A program made the translations under genes and the position numbers. Below are positions 19,722 through 30,618 of a DNA stretch of 64,000 bases, piece after piece (positions within the stretch are counted from its first letter, which is position 1; each line of letters opens with the position of its first letter). The notes below the pieces were generated by a model. It was given only the letters and a program-made list of their open reading frames with translations, was not told where the DNA came from and ran no database searches. The stretch comes from Euglena gracilis (lineage: Eukaryota > Euglenida > Euglenophyceae > Euglenales): NCBI GenBank assembly GCA_039621445.1, contig CP154957.1:45253681-45317680 (forward strand), written 5' to 3'.

Positions 19722-22700
19722 ATGGCGGATGAGCCTCAGGCCCCCGTCACTGCAGCCGCAGCTAACGGACCCCGAGCGATGCCCAAGGTGTGTTAGGTGA
19801 CCCCGGCTGGTGGTAACTTTGCAGATGTTTTGCCAACGGGCAATGGAGATGCATTCCCTTCACTTCTGCAACCATCCGCGTGACATTTGTTGACAGCAAC
19901 CCACATTCCCCCGTGGGTTCAAATGCGAATGGTGCGTGTATCCCTGTCACATACATGGCCACATGGGCACATGGGCACATGGGCCGGTTTGTAATACCCC
20001 GCCCATTGGTCCAAACTAGTACTGGTCCGAACTGGTGGTCTCTCAGCCCATACTCCCATACTGTTGGAAATTTCAGCTCGATCGTAATGTTTTTCTTTGT
20101 GAGACATGTTCCCTGAAGCAAATTTGGAGCCAACCCAACCCTCCATGAGTGATAAGGATTCCGGGGTGGCAGCTTTCTGGCCCCGCCCCCTAAAACTAAT
20201 TGGGCGACACAAAGTTACACAGCGTGATTTTGGAAACACTTTCCCCTTATCATAGGCGCCCCCCCCCCCCTCTGCAGGCCATGGACATTCCAGGCAGGGG
20301 CCAAGTCGACCTGCTTGACGTATCGCAGTCGTATGGAGGGACGCCGGGGGTGCTGCATTGCATTAAATGCCTCACCAGCAAATATCTATTGCTTTTAGGT
20401 TTAGGCCAGCCCCGACTTTGGCCCAGCCCAGCCGCAGCAGCCCCCGGGGGGGGGGGGGGGGGGCTTCTAGCGCAGATGCCAGCCCTTTTGCTGGGTCCAG
20501 CCGTAAAAATTTTGGCGCTTCAGCAAGAAGCGCCGAAAATTTTTGGAAAAAGGTGTTCCAAATGGCCAAATACGCGGGGTTTTGGTGCTTTTGCAGGATG
20601 CTCATTTTTTAACACTGTGTTTTTTTTGGACAGTTGTCTGATTTCGGCCCTTCACAACCCAGCTCAAGTGCAGCCGGGGTTCAGCCACCCCCCCTTGGGG
20701 GAAGGGGGGGTTTTTTTTTTTAGTCTTGGACCCCCTCCCCCGGGGGGGGGTAGGGTGGGTGGTCTTTTGGACCCCCTCCCCCCGGGGGGGGGGGTAGGGG
20801 CTGGTGGGTATCTTTTTTGGTGCCGATGGCGCCGAAAATTTTGAAAAAGGTGCTATTTTTAGCATTTTTGGCCATTTTTGGGCAAAAGTGGGTGGGTTCC
20901 CGGGACCCCCCCCCCCCCGGGGGGCCCACCCCAGGTGGGTGGGTGGGTGTTGACCCCCTCCCCCCTCCTCCCCGTCTTAAAAAAACCCCTGCTCGGGGGG
21001 CGGGGTCCCCCCCCCCCCAGATCCTTAAAGAGATGTATGCTCACCAAGCATTTCCCCTGAATGATTACCAGTTTACTGTTCCTGTCCAGGTCCTCGGCCC
21101 AACCCCGCACCCCACCATTGCCACAGGTCAACCCCCCACATTGTTACATTGTTGACGTATTTCTTCCCAAACACACCCGAGAAGTGGGACACGGGGGGGG
21201 GCAGGGGGGGGGGAATTCAACTTGCATAATTTGCATTTTTTTGCATAATCAGGTTTTCCCGAAATTTGCATATTTTTGCATTTTTTTGCATTTTTTTTGC
21301 ATAAAATATTTTGACCTGGAAAAATTTTTTGTAGTTGGTTGCCGTATGTTTGGATTCTTTTGCATTTTTTTGCATTTTTTACATAAAATATTTTGCCCTT
21401 GGAAAAAATTTTGTAGTTGGTTGGCATATGTTTGGATTTTTTTTTGCATTTTTTTTGCGTTTTTTTGCAAAAAATATTTTGCCCTGGAATTTTTTTTTGA
21501 TTTTAGGCAGCAAAGCTCTGTCATATTCCAGCTTTTTCTCAAGGTTTTCATCATTCGCATTTTTTTGTTGCATTTTTTTTGCATTTTTTTTTGCATTTTT
21601 TTTTGCATTTTTTTGACTTGCATAATTTGAAGGGCCAAGTTGAATTCCCCCCCCCCGGGGGGTTGTGACATGCGGCGCCCCCACGGGGATCTACGGCACA
21701 ACCCCCGGGGGCACGCGGATTGTGTACACGCGGGACATGCTGCTGCACTGTCGCCACTCCCCGCTGTCCAAGGCGCCGCCTGTGACCCTGCCCGAGATCC
21801 CCGGCGTGACCCGCGGCACCCCCTACGTCCCTGAGGTGGGCCCCCTGGCGCTGCCCCTTCGGGTGCCTTTCTCACCGCGGTGCAGATTTGGGCACGCAGA
21901 GCCCGCACAGGGGGAAGACATCCCACAGCTGTTGTTCGGCTGTCCTCTGGCGTGCCACCGCAGGACGACGAGGAGGCTGGCGAGGACCACGACTCGGACC
22001 CCGCCGCCGGTCTGGAGGGCGACCTGGAGGAGGGAGAGGACACTGGTTCTGCCCGCCTGCATTGCTCACCGGGTTCTGGGGGTGGGGCGGGTTGCAGTGG
22101 AGGGGGGAAATTGCACAATTTGCATTTTTTTTTTGCATAATCAAACATCCTGAAAATTGCATTTGTTTGCATTTTTTTCATTTTCTTGCATTATGAAAAA
22201 TTGTGTCGCACTTTTGCATTTTTTTTGCGCATTTTTCCTTTCTGAGTACTTTTTTCTCTTTTTCTCTTTTTTTTTTCTCCCCAGGCAATGGCAGGCAATG
22301 GCACAGGCAAATTGCTCTACTGCCAGGACAACTGGAAATTGCATACTACACATTTCTGGACCAAGTTCGCATTAACAGTAACCCCCCAAATAATACCCCC
22401 CCCGGGGTATTATTTTTTTCGCCCGAAGTCCCGGCCCAAGGGGGGCTATTATTTGGGGGGTATTATTTTTTGGAAATTTTTCGAAGTCCTGTAGGAGCCA
22501 AAATAGCGCCAAAATGACCCTTTGGGGTCCTTTTTTTTACACTTTCTTGTGCAATTTACCATTTTTTGGAGGTCTAATGATCCAAAAAAAAATCGATTTT
22601 TTTTCCTTCGTAATTTGTTGTCAGAGATTGTGATTTTTACCTACATTTCAGGTCAAAATACGGGCCTTTGGCCCAAAACCGGGGGGGGGGGGGAGGGTAT

Positions 22701-23588
22701 TATTTCGGTCGCCGAAGTCAGACCCCGAGGGGGGGGGGTATTATTTGGGGGGTATAATTTGGGGGGAGGGTTTATCACTCAATTGAGTACAAGTGCATTA
22801 TAACTGAGCAAATCAACGATGTCGCTTGCAAGTTTTCACCATAATTGCTTTTGGCGTTGCACTTTCTTCAGTGTTTTCTTTTGATTTTTTTTGACATTTT
22901 TTTTGATAAAATGTGTAAAGCACTGTTCTATTCCTTCCTTTTTGTGTGTCCTGTGAGAAAGTGCAAATAATTGTCCAATGTGTAAAATAATGTTGCAACG
23001 TTAACAATTCTCCTGGATGAGATGAAATTTCTAATTCCTGTAAAAATCCAAAAAATGCAAGTTGCGTGTAAGATTCCTTTAGGCTCCCCAGGGCTGGACA
23101 CTATTCTGCCAGAGCATTTTTTTTGCGTTTTTTTGCATTGCATATTGTCAGGGGCTTTTATTACATATCTGGCACATGGAGGCAATCCGCAAATATTGGC
23201 GTTGTGGCGCAGGGCCCCAAGCCTCTGAGGGGCTGGTGAGAGTGAGAGTGTGTGTGAGAGAGAGAAGAGCTCCTGGATTTTACATGCAACTCGCATTTTT
23301 TGCTGTTTTTTTTGCAATTTTTTTTTGCAGGACTTAGAAATTTCACCTTATCCAGAAGAGTTTTTAACTTAGCAAAATGAAGGAAAACAAAGCCCCCCTT
23401 TGCTACCTCCTGCCCACCCACACCAAACACTGCCTATCCACACCAATCTCAAAGAGAGAGAGAGAGAGCGAGAGCGAGAGAGAGAGAGAGAGAGAGAAAC
23501 GTCTGTGTTTGTGCGTGCCTGTGTGTGTCCATCTGGTTGTCCCCTCGTCGACCCCACAGAGGAGGTTTTCGAGTTGGACGACAAATAG
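19722..23588 (+). CDS. eIF4E-binding protein (4E-BP), multi-exon
   Basis: 4E-BPs are small disordered translational repressors that occupy the eIF4G site on eIF4E until TORC1 phosphorylates them. Exons: 19722-19787, 20278-20349, main exon ending 21835, 21964-22045, 23560-23588 (TAG). The first encodes [20 protein letters not shown], with R-A-M-P at residues 18-21 matching the RAIP motif. The second gives SYGGTPG. The main exon reads [14 protein letters not shown], then [19 protein letters not shown] and [15 protein letters not shown] (21725-21745) fits the YxxxxL-Phi eIF4E-binding motif. TTPGGT keeps a TORC1 priming threonine and H-S-P a Ser-Pro site, but the Thr of mammalian S-P-V-T-K-T-P-P is Ala. 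The end, EEVFELDDK, is a TOS-like motif. Phases agree at 21835/21964 and 22045/23560. The start of the main exon is unclear because a mobile element abuts it. Confidence 0.88.
21021..21089 (+). CDS. Possible extra in-phase exon of the 4E-BP gene
   Basis: Between a C-run ending in CAG (21020) and a GTCCTC donor (21090) lies a 69-base open segment reading [20 protein letters not shown] and three more residues. It is a whole number of codons and fits phase 0 to phase 0 after exon 20278-20349. Nothing like it exists in known 4E-BPs, so it may be an alternative or chance exon. Confidence 0.25.
21204..21656. mobile_element. T-rich MITE with GGGGGGGGGGAATTCAACTT ends at the 4E-BP exon
   Basis: The left end (21204-21223) and right end (21637-21656) are a perfect 20-bp inverted repeat. 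The interior is dominated by TTTTTTGCAT repeats and GTAGTTGGTTGCCGTATGTT-like blocks in three direct copies (about 21310-21480). The right edge is only about 30 bases from conserved 4E-BP codons, with no AG between. The flanks GGGGGGCA (21196-21203) and GGGGGGTT (21657-21664) could be a decayed 8-bp duplication of a G-run. A related T-rich piece lies at about 22105-22240. Confidence 0.7.
22381..22753. mobile_element. MITE-like element with ACCCCCCAAATAATACCCCC ends
   Basis: Left end ACCCCCCAAATAATACCCCC and right end GGGGGTATTATTTGGGGGGT are inverted repeats. Each end also has a second, inner TATTATTT block beside a CCGAAGTC motif. It is 373 bp and sits in the last intron of the 4E-BP gene (22046-23559). 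No clear target duplication is visible and it has no coding potential. Confidence 0.75.
23449..23500. repeat. (GA)n microsatellite
   Basis: About 50 bp of almost uninterrupted GA dinucleotides in the last 4E-BP intron, about 60 bp before the final exon. It gives Arg/Glu or Ser/Leu repeats in all frames and is not coding. Confidence 0.9.
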
Positions 23589-24114
23589 CGCGGCGCTCGC
23601 CTGCGAGGCCTTGCCCACATTTTGCCGCGGACCCGCCGCCTGGCCGAGCGCCACCTCCTCCCCTCCCTCCCCCTCGTGCCACGTGGCCGTTGGCCTCGGG
23701 CTGCACGAGCACAGGCCCTCCGTATATGCGAACCCCCTCTGACCCCCCGGTCTGCCGTGTGCCCTCCCCCCTCTCCCCTCCTGTGGCTGTCGGCTGGCTG
23801 CCCCTCAGGCTTCTTTTTCGCTTTTTTTTTGGATGATCCTGTGGATGCAGGCAGAGAGAAATGTTGGGTGGCCGAAGGTGGCTATTTCATTGGGGAATTT
23901 GGCTGGGCCCATAGCCAACATCCTCCCTCTGGGGAGATGGTGTGTCTGTATGCCCCAGCAGACGCCCCCCCCCCGGTGAAATGTGAACAGCAGCCTGGTC
24001 CCCATTCCTATCTAGGCCGCCATGACGCCGTGTTTTCATCCCCCCCGGACAGGACTCTATTGCCTCCGGAACAGTCTATTGCTCAAGCGTTCGCAGTACC
24101 GGGGGGGGGGGGGC

Positions 24115-24300
24115 TGGAGACCCCCCTAACTAAAGTGGAGTATGTGCCTGGCGGACGCTTGGTGGCCGGCGTCGTAAACAAGGTAAGTCCCGCCAGGCTC
24201 CGGCCACCTCCACGCACACAGACAAAAGGGCCAGAGGCAAACAACAGCGCCAGGCCAGAAGAAGGGATAAACGGCACCAAAAAACAGCCACAGTGCACAC
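24115..24300. repeat. Dispersed repeat family copy (GTAAACAAGGTAAGTCCCGC)
   Basis: This closely matches 11390-11590 over about 190 bp and is bounded by G-runs. Its right G-run joins directly to the truncated hAT-like MITE at 24314-24689, so one element probably inserted beside or into the other. Confidence 0.8.
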
Positions 24301-24313
24301 GGGGGGGGGGGGG

Positions 24314-24689
24314 GGCTGGACTCCAGCTAGTCCAAATTTGGCCAGTGGAAATCCTAGTAGACCCCCCCAGGGGGGGTCTGCTAGCAAGGCTAGCAGCTGG
24401 AATTTTTTCCCAGTGACCGGCGTGAAAGGCCGAAAAATTTCTTGCACCTCCAAAACTGGCCAAGAATGCCATTTTTGGTCAATTTTTGGAACTTTTTTTT
24501 GGATCAAAATCAGCCAAAAATGCATTAAAATCCTCATTTCCACCGCAGTGCGCAGAGGATTTTTTTTTTCAAGTCACGGGGGCCCCTGGACCCGTCCAGG
24601 GGGGGGGGGGGGGGGGGTCTAGCAACTACATTTTTTTTCAAGTATCCTACAAAATGGCTAGCCAGTGGACCTCCTTAAGCAATAGCCTG
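24314..24689. mobile_element. Left-truncated copy of the 19008-19440 MITE
   Basis: GGCTGGACTCCAGCTAGTCC followed by AAATTTGG and the GTCTGCTAGCAAGGCTAGC block match the MITE at 19008-19440. The right end CCTTAAGCAATAGCCTG differs by two bases from the canonical terminus. The left terminus (CAGGCATTTGCTTAAGG) is missing, replaced by the adjacent repeat at 24115-24300. Confidence 0.75.
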
Positions 24690-24889
24690 CACCGGAAGCT
24701 GCCTTCAGTGTCTGGCCATCCCTACAGAATGTGCGTCTCAGATCTGGGACGCTTGGGCAGCTCATGAAGGCGACCATGTGTATTATTGGATGTCACTGCA
24801 CTCCTTCCAGTTGCTGCGTCTTCATCCACGGGGTTGACCCCCCCCCCCCCGAACAATGGGGCTCTCCTCCTTGGGGGTGCAATCACATT

Positions 24890-25305
24890 CACACGCACAA
24901 TTCATATTGGAGCAAAGAGAATTCCTGGCCTTGCCAGAGAACCCAAAATGGAGGTATATGCAAAAAATGAAACGCCAACAAAATTGGTTTCTGTGGTTTG
25001 AGAAGAAACAGGATCCAATTCAGAGTGTATCCCAAAGATAAGAGATACACTATACCAACACCCTGCCAGTTGCCCCCCCCCCCCCCGCTGCAGACTGACC
25101 AATGGAACTTCCTCCCTCCCTCTGATGAAGTGAATGCGAAGAAAGTCCTTGAGGATATTGCTCGGCTGACTGATCGTTGGGAATTTAGTTCATTCATATG
25201 TTTATGCAACCAAAAGTCATATGCAAATTTCTGTCAAAGAAGTTCTTGTGGGGTGCACATGTGTGGGTTATTCGGGAAGGGGGCAAATGAGGAATTGGTT
25301 TGATG
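24890..25305 (+). CDS. Exon-like segments of an unrecognised gene
   Basis: Two neighbouring open segments look protein-coding. 24905-25040 reads EFLALPENPKWRYMQKMKRQ and QNWFLWFEKKQDPIQ. 25094-25302 follows a pyrimidine tract ending CTGCAG and reads TDQWNFLPPSDEVNAKKVLE, then DIARLTDRWEFSSF. The composition (aromatic, charged, few prolines) contrasts with the surrounding C/G-run repeats. The exact splice joint between them is uncertain, and I do not recognise the family. Further possible exons lie at about 25430-25540 and 25660-25760. Confidence 0.35.
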
Positions 25306-25849
25306 TTGATTTGAACCCTATCTTTTGACGGACCGACCGACCAGTAGAAGCACAAAACGTACCGAGACAATGGCCCATTATTGCTCTGTGAACATGCCCT
25401 CAACTGATTTTTCTGTGTTTGTTCCAGCATGACAACCGCACCAACACACGCATGGGATTCAGTGAGAGTCGAAGGTTGGTGGTGATGGTGTCGGTGCTGC
25501 TGCTGATGCTCCCCTCACAAAAAACCACCACATAAACCAAATTTCTCAAACACAAGTGCCGCCAGCCAAAGAAAAAATCAGTTACTTCAGAATTGTTCCC
25601 CCCCAATGATGGATTATTTGGCGCAAGAAAGCATGGACTCAAATCTGGGCTGTGTGAGGGGAGATTTTGAACATGCAACACCCCCTCATGGGTCCAAAAA
25701 GCTCGTCTGGGTCGAAATTTACTGCACCCCAGCAGGTGGATGGGGGCATCGACCAGGTTTTGGGTAGTGCTGAGCTCTTCACTTGCCTGATGGTGCCAGG
25801 CAACCCGTGCCAGCCTGACCTGGCCGGCGGCCCGGCCACCAGCAGCACG

Positions 25850-26930
25850 GCTGGGCCCGGCCCGGCCCGACCCGGCCCGGCCGGCGGCGTGGCCCGGCGT
25901 GGACCGGCGTGGCGTGGCCTGGCTGCCTGGAATAGACGCGCAGCTGGCCCTGGGGGTTAGAGGGTCACTTGGGCTTTGTTTTTGGTTCCCTGTGATTTCC
26001 TTTCATTCCCCACCATTTTGGAGATATTTTGAACCTTTCGATTTTTTGACCAAAATGCTCTAAAATGTCCAACAATGGGCAGTATTTGGGGCTAGGCGCA
26101 CAACTGGCCCTGGATGCCCATACAGGGTAATACTGGGCCCCTGTTTTTTTTGATTGGCCACCATTTTGAAATTTTTTTCGGGTTTTTTTTGACCCGGAAA
26201 TGACCCCCAAAATGTCCAAGTCGAAACTGGCCAAAGCAGTAGAGTACTTGGAGCAAAACGCCCTCAAAGTTGCCATACTCCACAGAGGAAATCAAAGTAC
26301 CGTCAGATAGGGCGTTCCAGGGGCTTTGGTTTAGGTCGCTGGTCGTTTCCTTTGATTTTGCTTCATTTCTGAGATGTTTTGGAAACATCGATTTTCGACC
26401 CTGAAAACAGCCCAAATAACCCCAGAAATGAGGACAGAATTGACTGAAAAATGACTGCAACTCGGGCTACACGAAGATTTGAGAAGAAGTAAAGCTTCAT
26501 TTTTGAAGTAAAGTAAGGGCTTCATTTTTGGTCCCGAAGATTTCCTTTGACTTTGCTTCAAATTGTCAAGATATTTTGAAGAAATCGAAATTTTGACCGA
26601 AAAAAACACCCCGAAAAACACCCTAAAAAACACCCTAAAATGGCACAAAATCAAACCACAACATGGGCCAGGCGTGTCGGCGGCTAAAACGGCGAATGGG
26701 GGCGATAGAGGGTTTCCAGGGGTACATTTTTGTCTGGCAGAAACTTTTGGAAACAATGTGTGTTTTCTCGAGATATTTTTTGAAATATCGATTTTTTGAG
26801 CCAAATTCTCTCCTGGCGAAATAGCAGAGTTGACACTGGGGGAGGGGTTGACCGATTCCGCTCTCTGATTATCAATCCCGCTCTCGATCACTGATTATGC
26901 CCTCTGTCGGCTGAATGATTCGGGCCTGGT
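25850..26930. other. GC-rich CCCGGC tract, then AT-rich spacer
   Basis: 25845-25935 is a tandem-like run of GGCCC / CCCGG units. From 25970 to about 26900 the sequence consists of several diverged copies of a unit containing TTTCCTTTGATTTTGCTTCA, GAGATATTTTGAAA and TCGATTTTTTGACC, which recur at roughly 180-250 bp spacing. It reads as an old tandem repeat; no gene is supported. Confidence 0.5.
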
Positions 26931-26931
26931 G

Positions 26932-29442
26932 CTTAGGCGGCCTAATTCGCACTTAAGCTTTTTTCTTTTTATTTGCGCACTTGCGCAAATTTGCGAGTTT
27001 TTTGATTCTGCTTTGTTTCGGCTGTGAAGGTCAGGTGGGTTTGAAAACACGTTGACAGGAGAATGCAAAAAAATGAGCGAAATTCTGATTTTGGCGGTGA
27101 GACCCCCGGGACTTTGGCGAAAAATGGTGTTTTTGGGGTGTGCGAAAATGGACTTTGTACGTCGAAACCCTTGGGACCTTGCCGGCCAAAAGGGGACAAA
27201 ACGCAAAAAAGCACCATAGGAACGGGACCTTTCCTGCCCTTGTTGCTGCTTTCGGCTGTGTCTCTGGGTGTGTCCGAGCTGCCGGCGGTGTGCGTCCTGG
27301 GTGTTTGCCGGACTGCGTTGCTTGCGGCACGTTGGTGTGGTGTTTTTGGGCTGTTTGTTAAAGTGGGGGAGGAAGTGCCGGGGGTGTGGGTGTGGTGTGA
27401 CCAAGCCGGAAGGAGGGACGCAGGGGAAGGAAGGTGAGTGGGTGGTGTTGGGCAAGGGATGCACAGAGGGGATGAAATAGGGTCCGTAGGGACTGAAGGG
27501 GAACAGGTGTCTCCCACCCGGCCTACACCCGGGATGCGCACAACCAGTTCTGTGGCAAAGAACCCTGCAGGAGAAGCCCAACACTATATAAACACAAACA
27601 AAATTGTGTTTCTGGGCGCAAATGCGCGCACCAACATAAACATGTTGGTGCGCGCATTTGCGCCCATAAATACAATTTTGCCCTTCTAGTGTTGGGCTTT
27701 GGCATCCATGAACTGACGCCGTTGATAAACGGTGTGACAAAGGAGCCGTGGGGCACAGACCAACGGGCCATCCAGTTGGTGAGTTTGTCAAATTATTTGT
27801 CGACGCGAAAGCTTATGGGCGCAAGTGCGCGCACAAACAAAAATTATGTTTTATGCGCGCATTTGCGCAAATGCGCGCATAAAACATAATTGTGTTTATT
27901 TGCGCATTTGCGCCCATAAACACAAATAAGAACGGTTTGACGGAAACACAACCGTCAAACACCAGCAGCAGATGTGGTTCATTTGCGCATTTGCGCGCAT
28001 CACGTTTTTTGTGGGCGCAAATGTGCAAAAAACTGCATGAAGAAACTGTGGTGCCAGTGCATGGCAACCGGCAGCCGGAGAGAAATAGCCCTCAAACACC
28101 CGTTACTTTGGATGCAAGGAAGTGTTGAACCTTTACCCCTGCATTGGGTGCATCAAAGCGGTGGACCCACTCCCCCCAAATTATGCACAAAAACCGGTGT
28201 CTTTTACGGTTTTCAAGGGAAAAATGGCAAAGAAAACCGTAAAACGGACTACGGCCCGACACGTCCCGGGCATTTCAGGTGCCAAATTTTGCCTTCTTGT
28301 AACGCAGCCCTGTTGCAGAAAAGGTGTCGAACAGTCACAGGTCGTTTGCATGTCATCAATTCATGATGTTTAACTGCTAAACGGATGACGCCAAAACAAC
28401 AGGTCGTGTGGGCCGGGTAACAGCAGTGCCAGTGTACACACGTAAGGCAGGCAAATTTTGGCCAGTCACGTGCCGCGTTCCAGTGAGCACTCCACACCAC
28501 CTCTCACCACAAATTTCATCACCACGTAATCGTGGTGCAAACCATTGGTTGGCGTGAGGAGTTGCGTTCGCCAGCTGTCACGGAGGAGGAGATGGTATCG
28601 CACAACTGATGTGTGTTGATGCGCGCATTTGCGCAAATAAACACAACTTTGTTTGTGTGCTCAAAGGCTCCTACAAACACATTATTTTGAAGCGGTGTAT
28701 AAAATGTTTATTTGCGCATTTGCGCAAATGCGCGCACAAACGTAATTGTGTTTATTTGCGCAACTGCGCGCACCAACACGCCCATCACGTTTTAAAACCT
28801 CGTACGGTCATGGTCCTCATTGGTGTCTTTTAAAATAGAAAGTAAAAGTACATGTTGGTGGGCGCATTTCGCAAGTAAACATAAACGTGTTGGTGCGCGC
28901 ATTTGCGCAAATGCGCACACCACCAAATAAGTTTGTGCGCGCATTTGCGCCAACCAGCAAGTCATTTTATCATCATCGGTTTACGTTTTATTTGCGCAAA
29001 TGCGCCCACAAACACAATTCTTTTTATTTGCGCAAATGCGCCCACAAACACACATCAGTCGCGTGATGGCTGGCTGACGAGGTCTGTGGTATGTGATGTA
29101 ATGAGGCTCCGTGTGTTCTTACCAGTGGCGGTAGTATCCAAGCCAGTTCAGCCAGCACTTCAGCACCATTTTCAAGTGTCGTAACAAGGGGTGTGTGCCT
29201 CTCTCCCGTTTGATGTACAACAGCACAAGTCTCACCCTCAGCCCTATTAACGTCACCTGGTAAGCAGCATTCACACCAAACTTCTGGGAGTTAATCCCCT
29301 CCAATACAGGGGTGTAACGGTTCTAAAATCGTGTTCCGGGTGTCAGGATACAGGGTCCCAGGGGTTACGTAAAATTTGCGCATTTGCGCAAATGCGCCCA
29401 TTTCAAAGGAAAAACCCTTAAGTGCGAATTCGGCCGCCTAAG
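26932..29442. mobile_element. Large TIR element A (2.5 kb)
   Basis: The ends 26932-26957 and 29417-29442 are inverted repeats matching at 25 of 26 positions, starting CTTAGGCGGCC and finishing GCACTTAAG on the inner side. TTTGCGCAnnTGCGCAAA palindromes sit just inside both ends (about 26975-26993 and 29372-29392). At least ten more copies, mostly as ATTTGCGCAAATGCGCGCA or TTTGCGCAAATGCGCCCA, lie at 27610-27670, 27820-28020, 28615-28770 and 28860-29050. Two small frames are open (27694-27779 ending at GTGAGT; 28122-28373). No clean target duplication (TGGTG against TGGCG). It is the best-preserved TIR pair of its family here. Confidence 0.8.
28122..28373 (+). CDS. Small unrecognised ORF inside element A
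   Basis: The 83-codon frame reads LNLYPCIGCIKAVDPLPPNY and continues with a Lys/Thr-rich stretch (KGKMAKKTVKRTTARHV). It lies between clusters of the TTTGCGCA palindrome. It could be an exon of the element's own gene; an upstream exon-like segment, 27694-27779, reads IHELTPLINGVTKEPWGTDQ and stops at a GTGAGT donor. No family recognised. Confidence 0.3.
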   Translation: MLNLYPCIGCIKAVDPLPPNYAQKPVSFTVFKGKMAKKTVKRTTARHVPGISGAKFCLLVTQPCCRKGVEQSQVVCMSSIHDV

Positions 29443-30600
29443 TGGCGGGGATTTGGGGGTCGAACGGAGGTGAATCGGAAACGAGGGATCCAGTCGCTTG
29501 CGACTTGGAAAATATTCTGGGAACGGGGTCATGGCGATAATCCGCAGTTTTCATCACCTGCCCGGGGGGGGTGATGGTGGTCGGCTTCGCTCTTACACCA
29601 TAAAGGGATAAGAGCTCAGCGATCCCATCTTGTTCATCCAAGTTGGGTGGGTCTGCACTCAGGGCATTAATTGAAGGTTGGTTTTCAACAAGAGTCAATC
29701 CCCCCCTGAGGGAGGGGTCCAGACCCCCCCCCCCCCAGGGACAGATGGAAACCTTCGGTTTTGATGAAGGTGGTAGGGGGGCCTGACCACCAACCCCCTT
29801 CCCCCCCCCCAGATGTGGAGAGGAGGTGTCTGGACCTTCATCTCCCCTCCTTGACAGGTTCCAATGACAGCGAACGATTTTCTTCGGTTGCGCAGCGCCG
29901 GAAAATGAACAATGCCCTTTTTGCCCCCTTTGAGCATATTTTCAATAATGACCATTTTTTAGATTTGTTTTCAAAGAAAAATCAGGGATTTTTCAACAAG
30001 TTTGGCCTGGTATCCGGTCCTTGCCAGTCAACAAAATCGAAATTTTCCTAGCCCCTCCTCAGTTTCGAGGTAAGGGGGGTTCATCCCCCTCCCGTGTGGG
30101 AGGGGGGGGGGTCTGGACCCCCCTTCAAGGCTTCCCATACATCCCTGCCCCCTCCTCTCCCCTTCAGACCGGGGGGGGTCCAGGTCCCCCCGGGAGCCCA
30201 AAAACCTTCTCTCCGGCGTCTGGCGCAGGGAAGATGAAATTTTTGGTGTGTGTTCTGGACGATTTTTCAAACAAAACAGTGCATGAAAACAGAATTTTGG
30301 ACATTTTTTTCAACGCCAAACTTTTCTGCCATTTTCTGCCAGAAATTTTTTTGCAAAGGGGGGGTCCTGCCCATCCCCCCCCGCCTCCTCGCTCACTTAA
30401 TACCCTGGCTGTGCTCCACCCTGTTTTTCTGCTGGCAATGTTTTGGTCAAACTTTCCTCAGGAACAGAATCTTTCTTTGCAGCGCCACAGTAGAAGGGGG
30501 GTGGGGTCGAACCCCACCCATCACGCCTTCCCATACAGCTTGCACTGGTTTCCAGCCCAGAAAAAGGGGGGTTCAGTGACAAAGCCAGCCGCCCCTTCCC
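29443..30600. other. Repeat-rich spacer, no supported gene
   Basis: It contains C/G-run bounded segments (about 29700-29830, 30060-30200 and 30480-30510) similar in style to the small TIR elements, and no frame tied to a domain. Confidence 0.4.
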
Positions 30601-30618
30601 GTCCTTGCTTCTTGGCAG

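Noticed and set aside
21194-21661. The T-rich MITE at 4E-BP as an introner-type self-spliced intron
   Set aside because: Its right-hand AG (21639) would be followed by an in-frame TGA, so simple GT-AG removal does not restore the frame.
22018-24416. Long frames across 23.6-24.4 kb on the plus strand
   Set aside because: They run through a dispersed repeat and C/G-runs and start beyond the 4E-BP stop codon.
26895-27791. Minus-strand 298-codon ORF over the left end of element A
   Set aside because: It runs across the element boundary at 26932, includes translations of the TTTGCGCA palindromes, and shows no domain.
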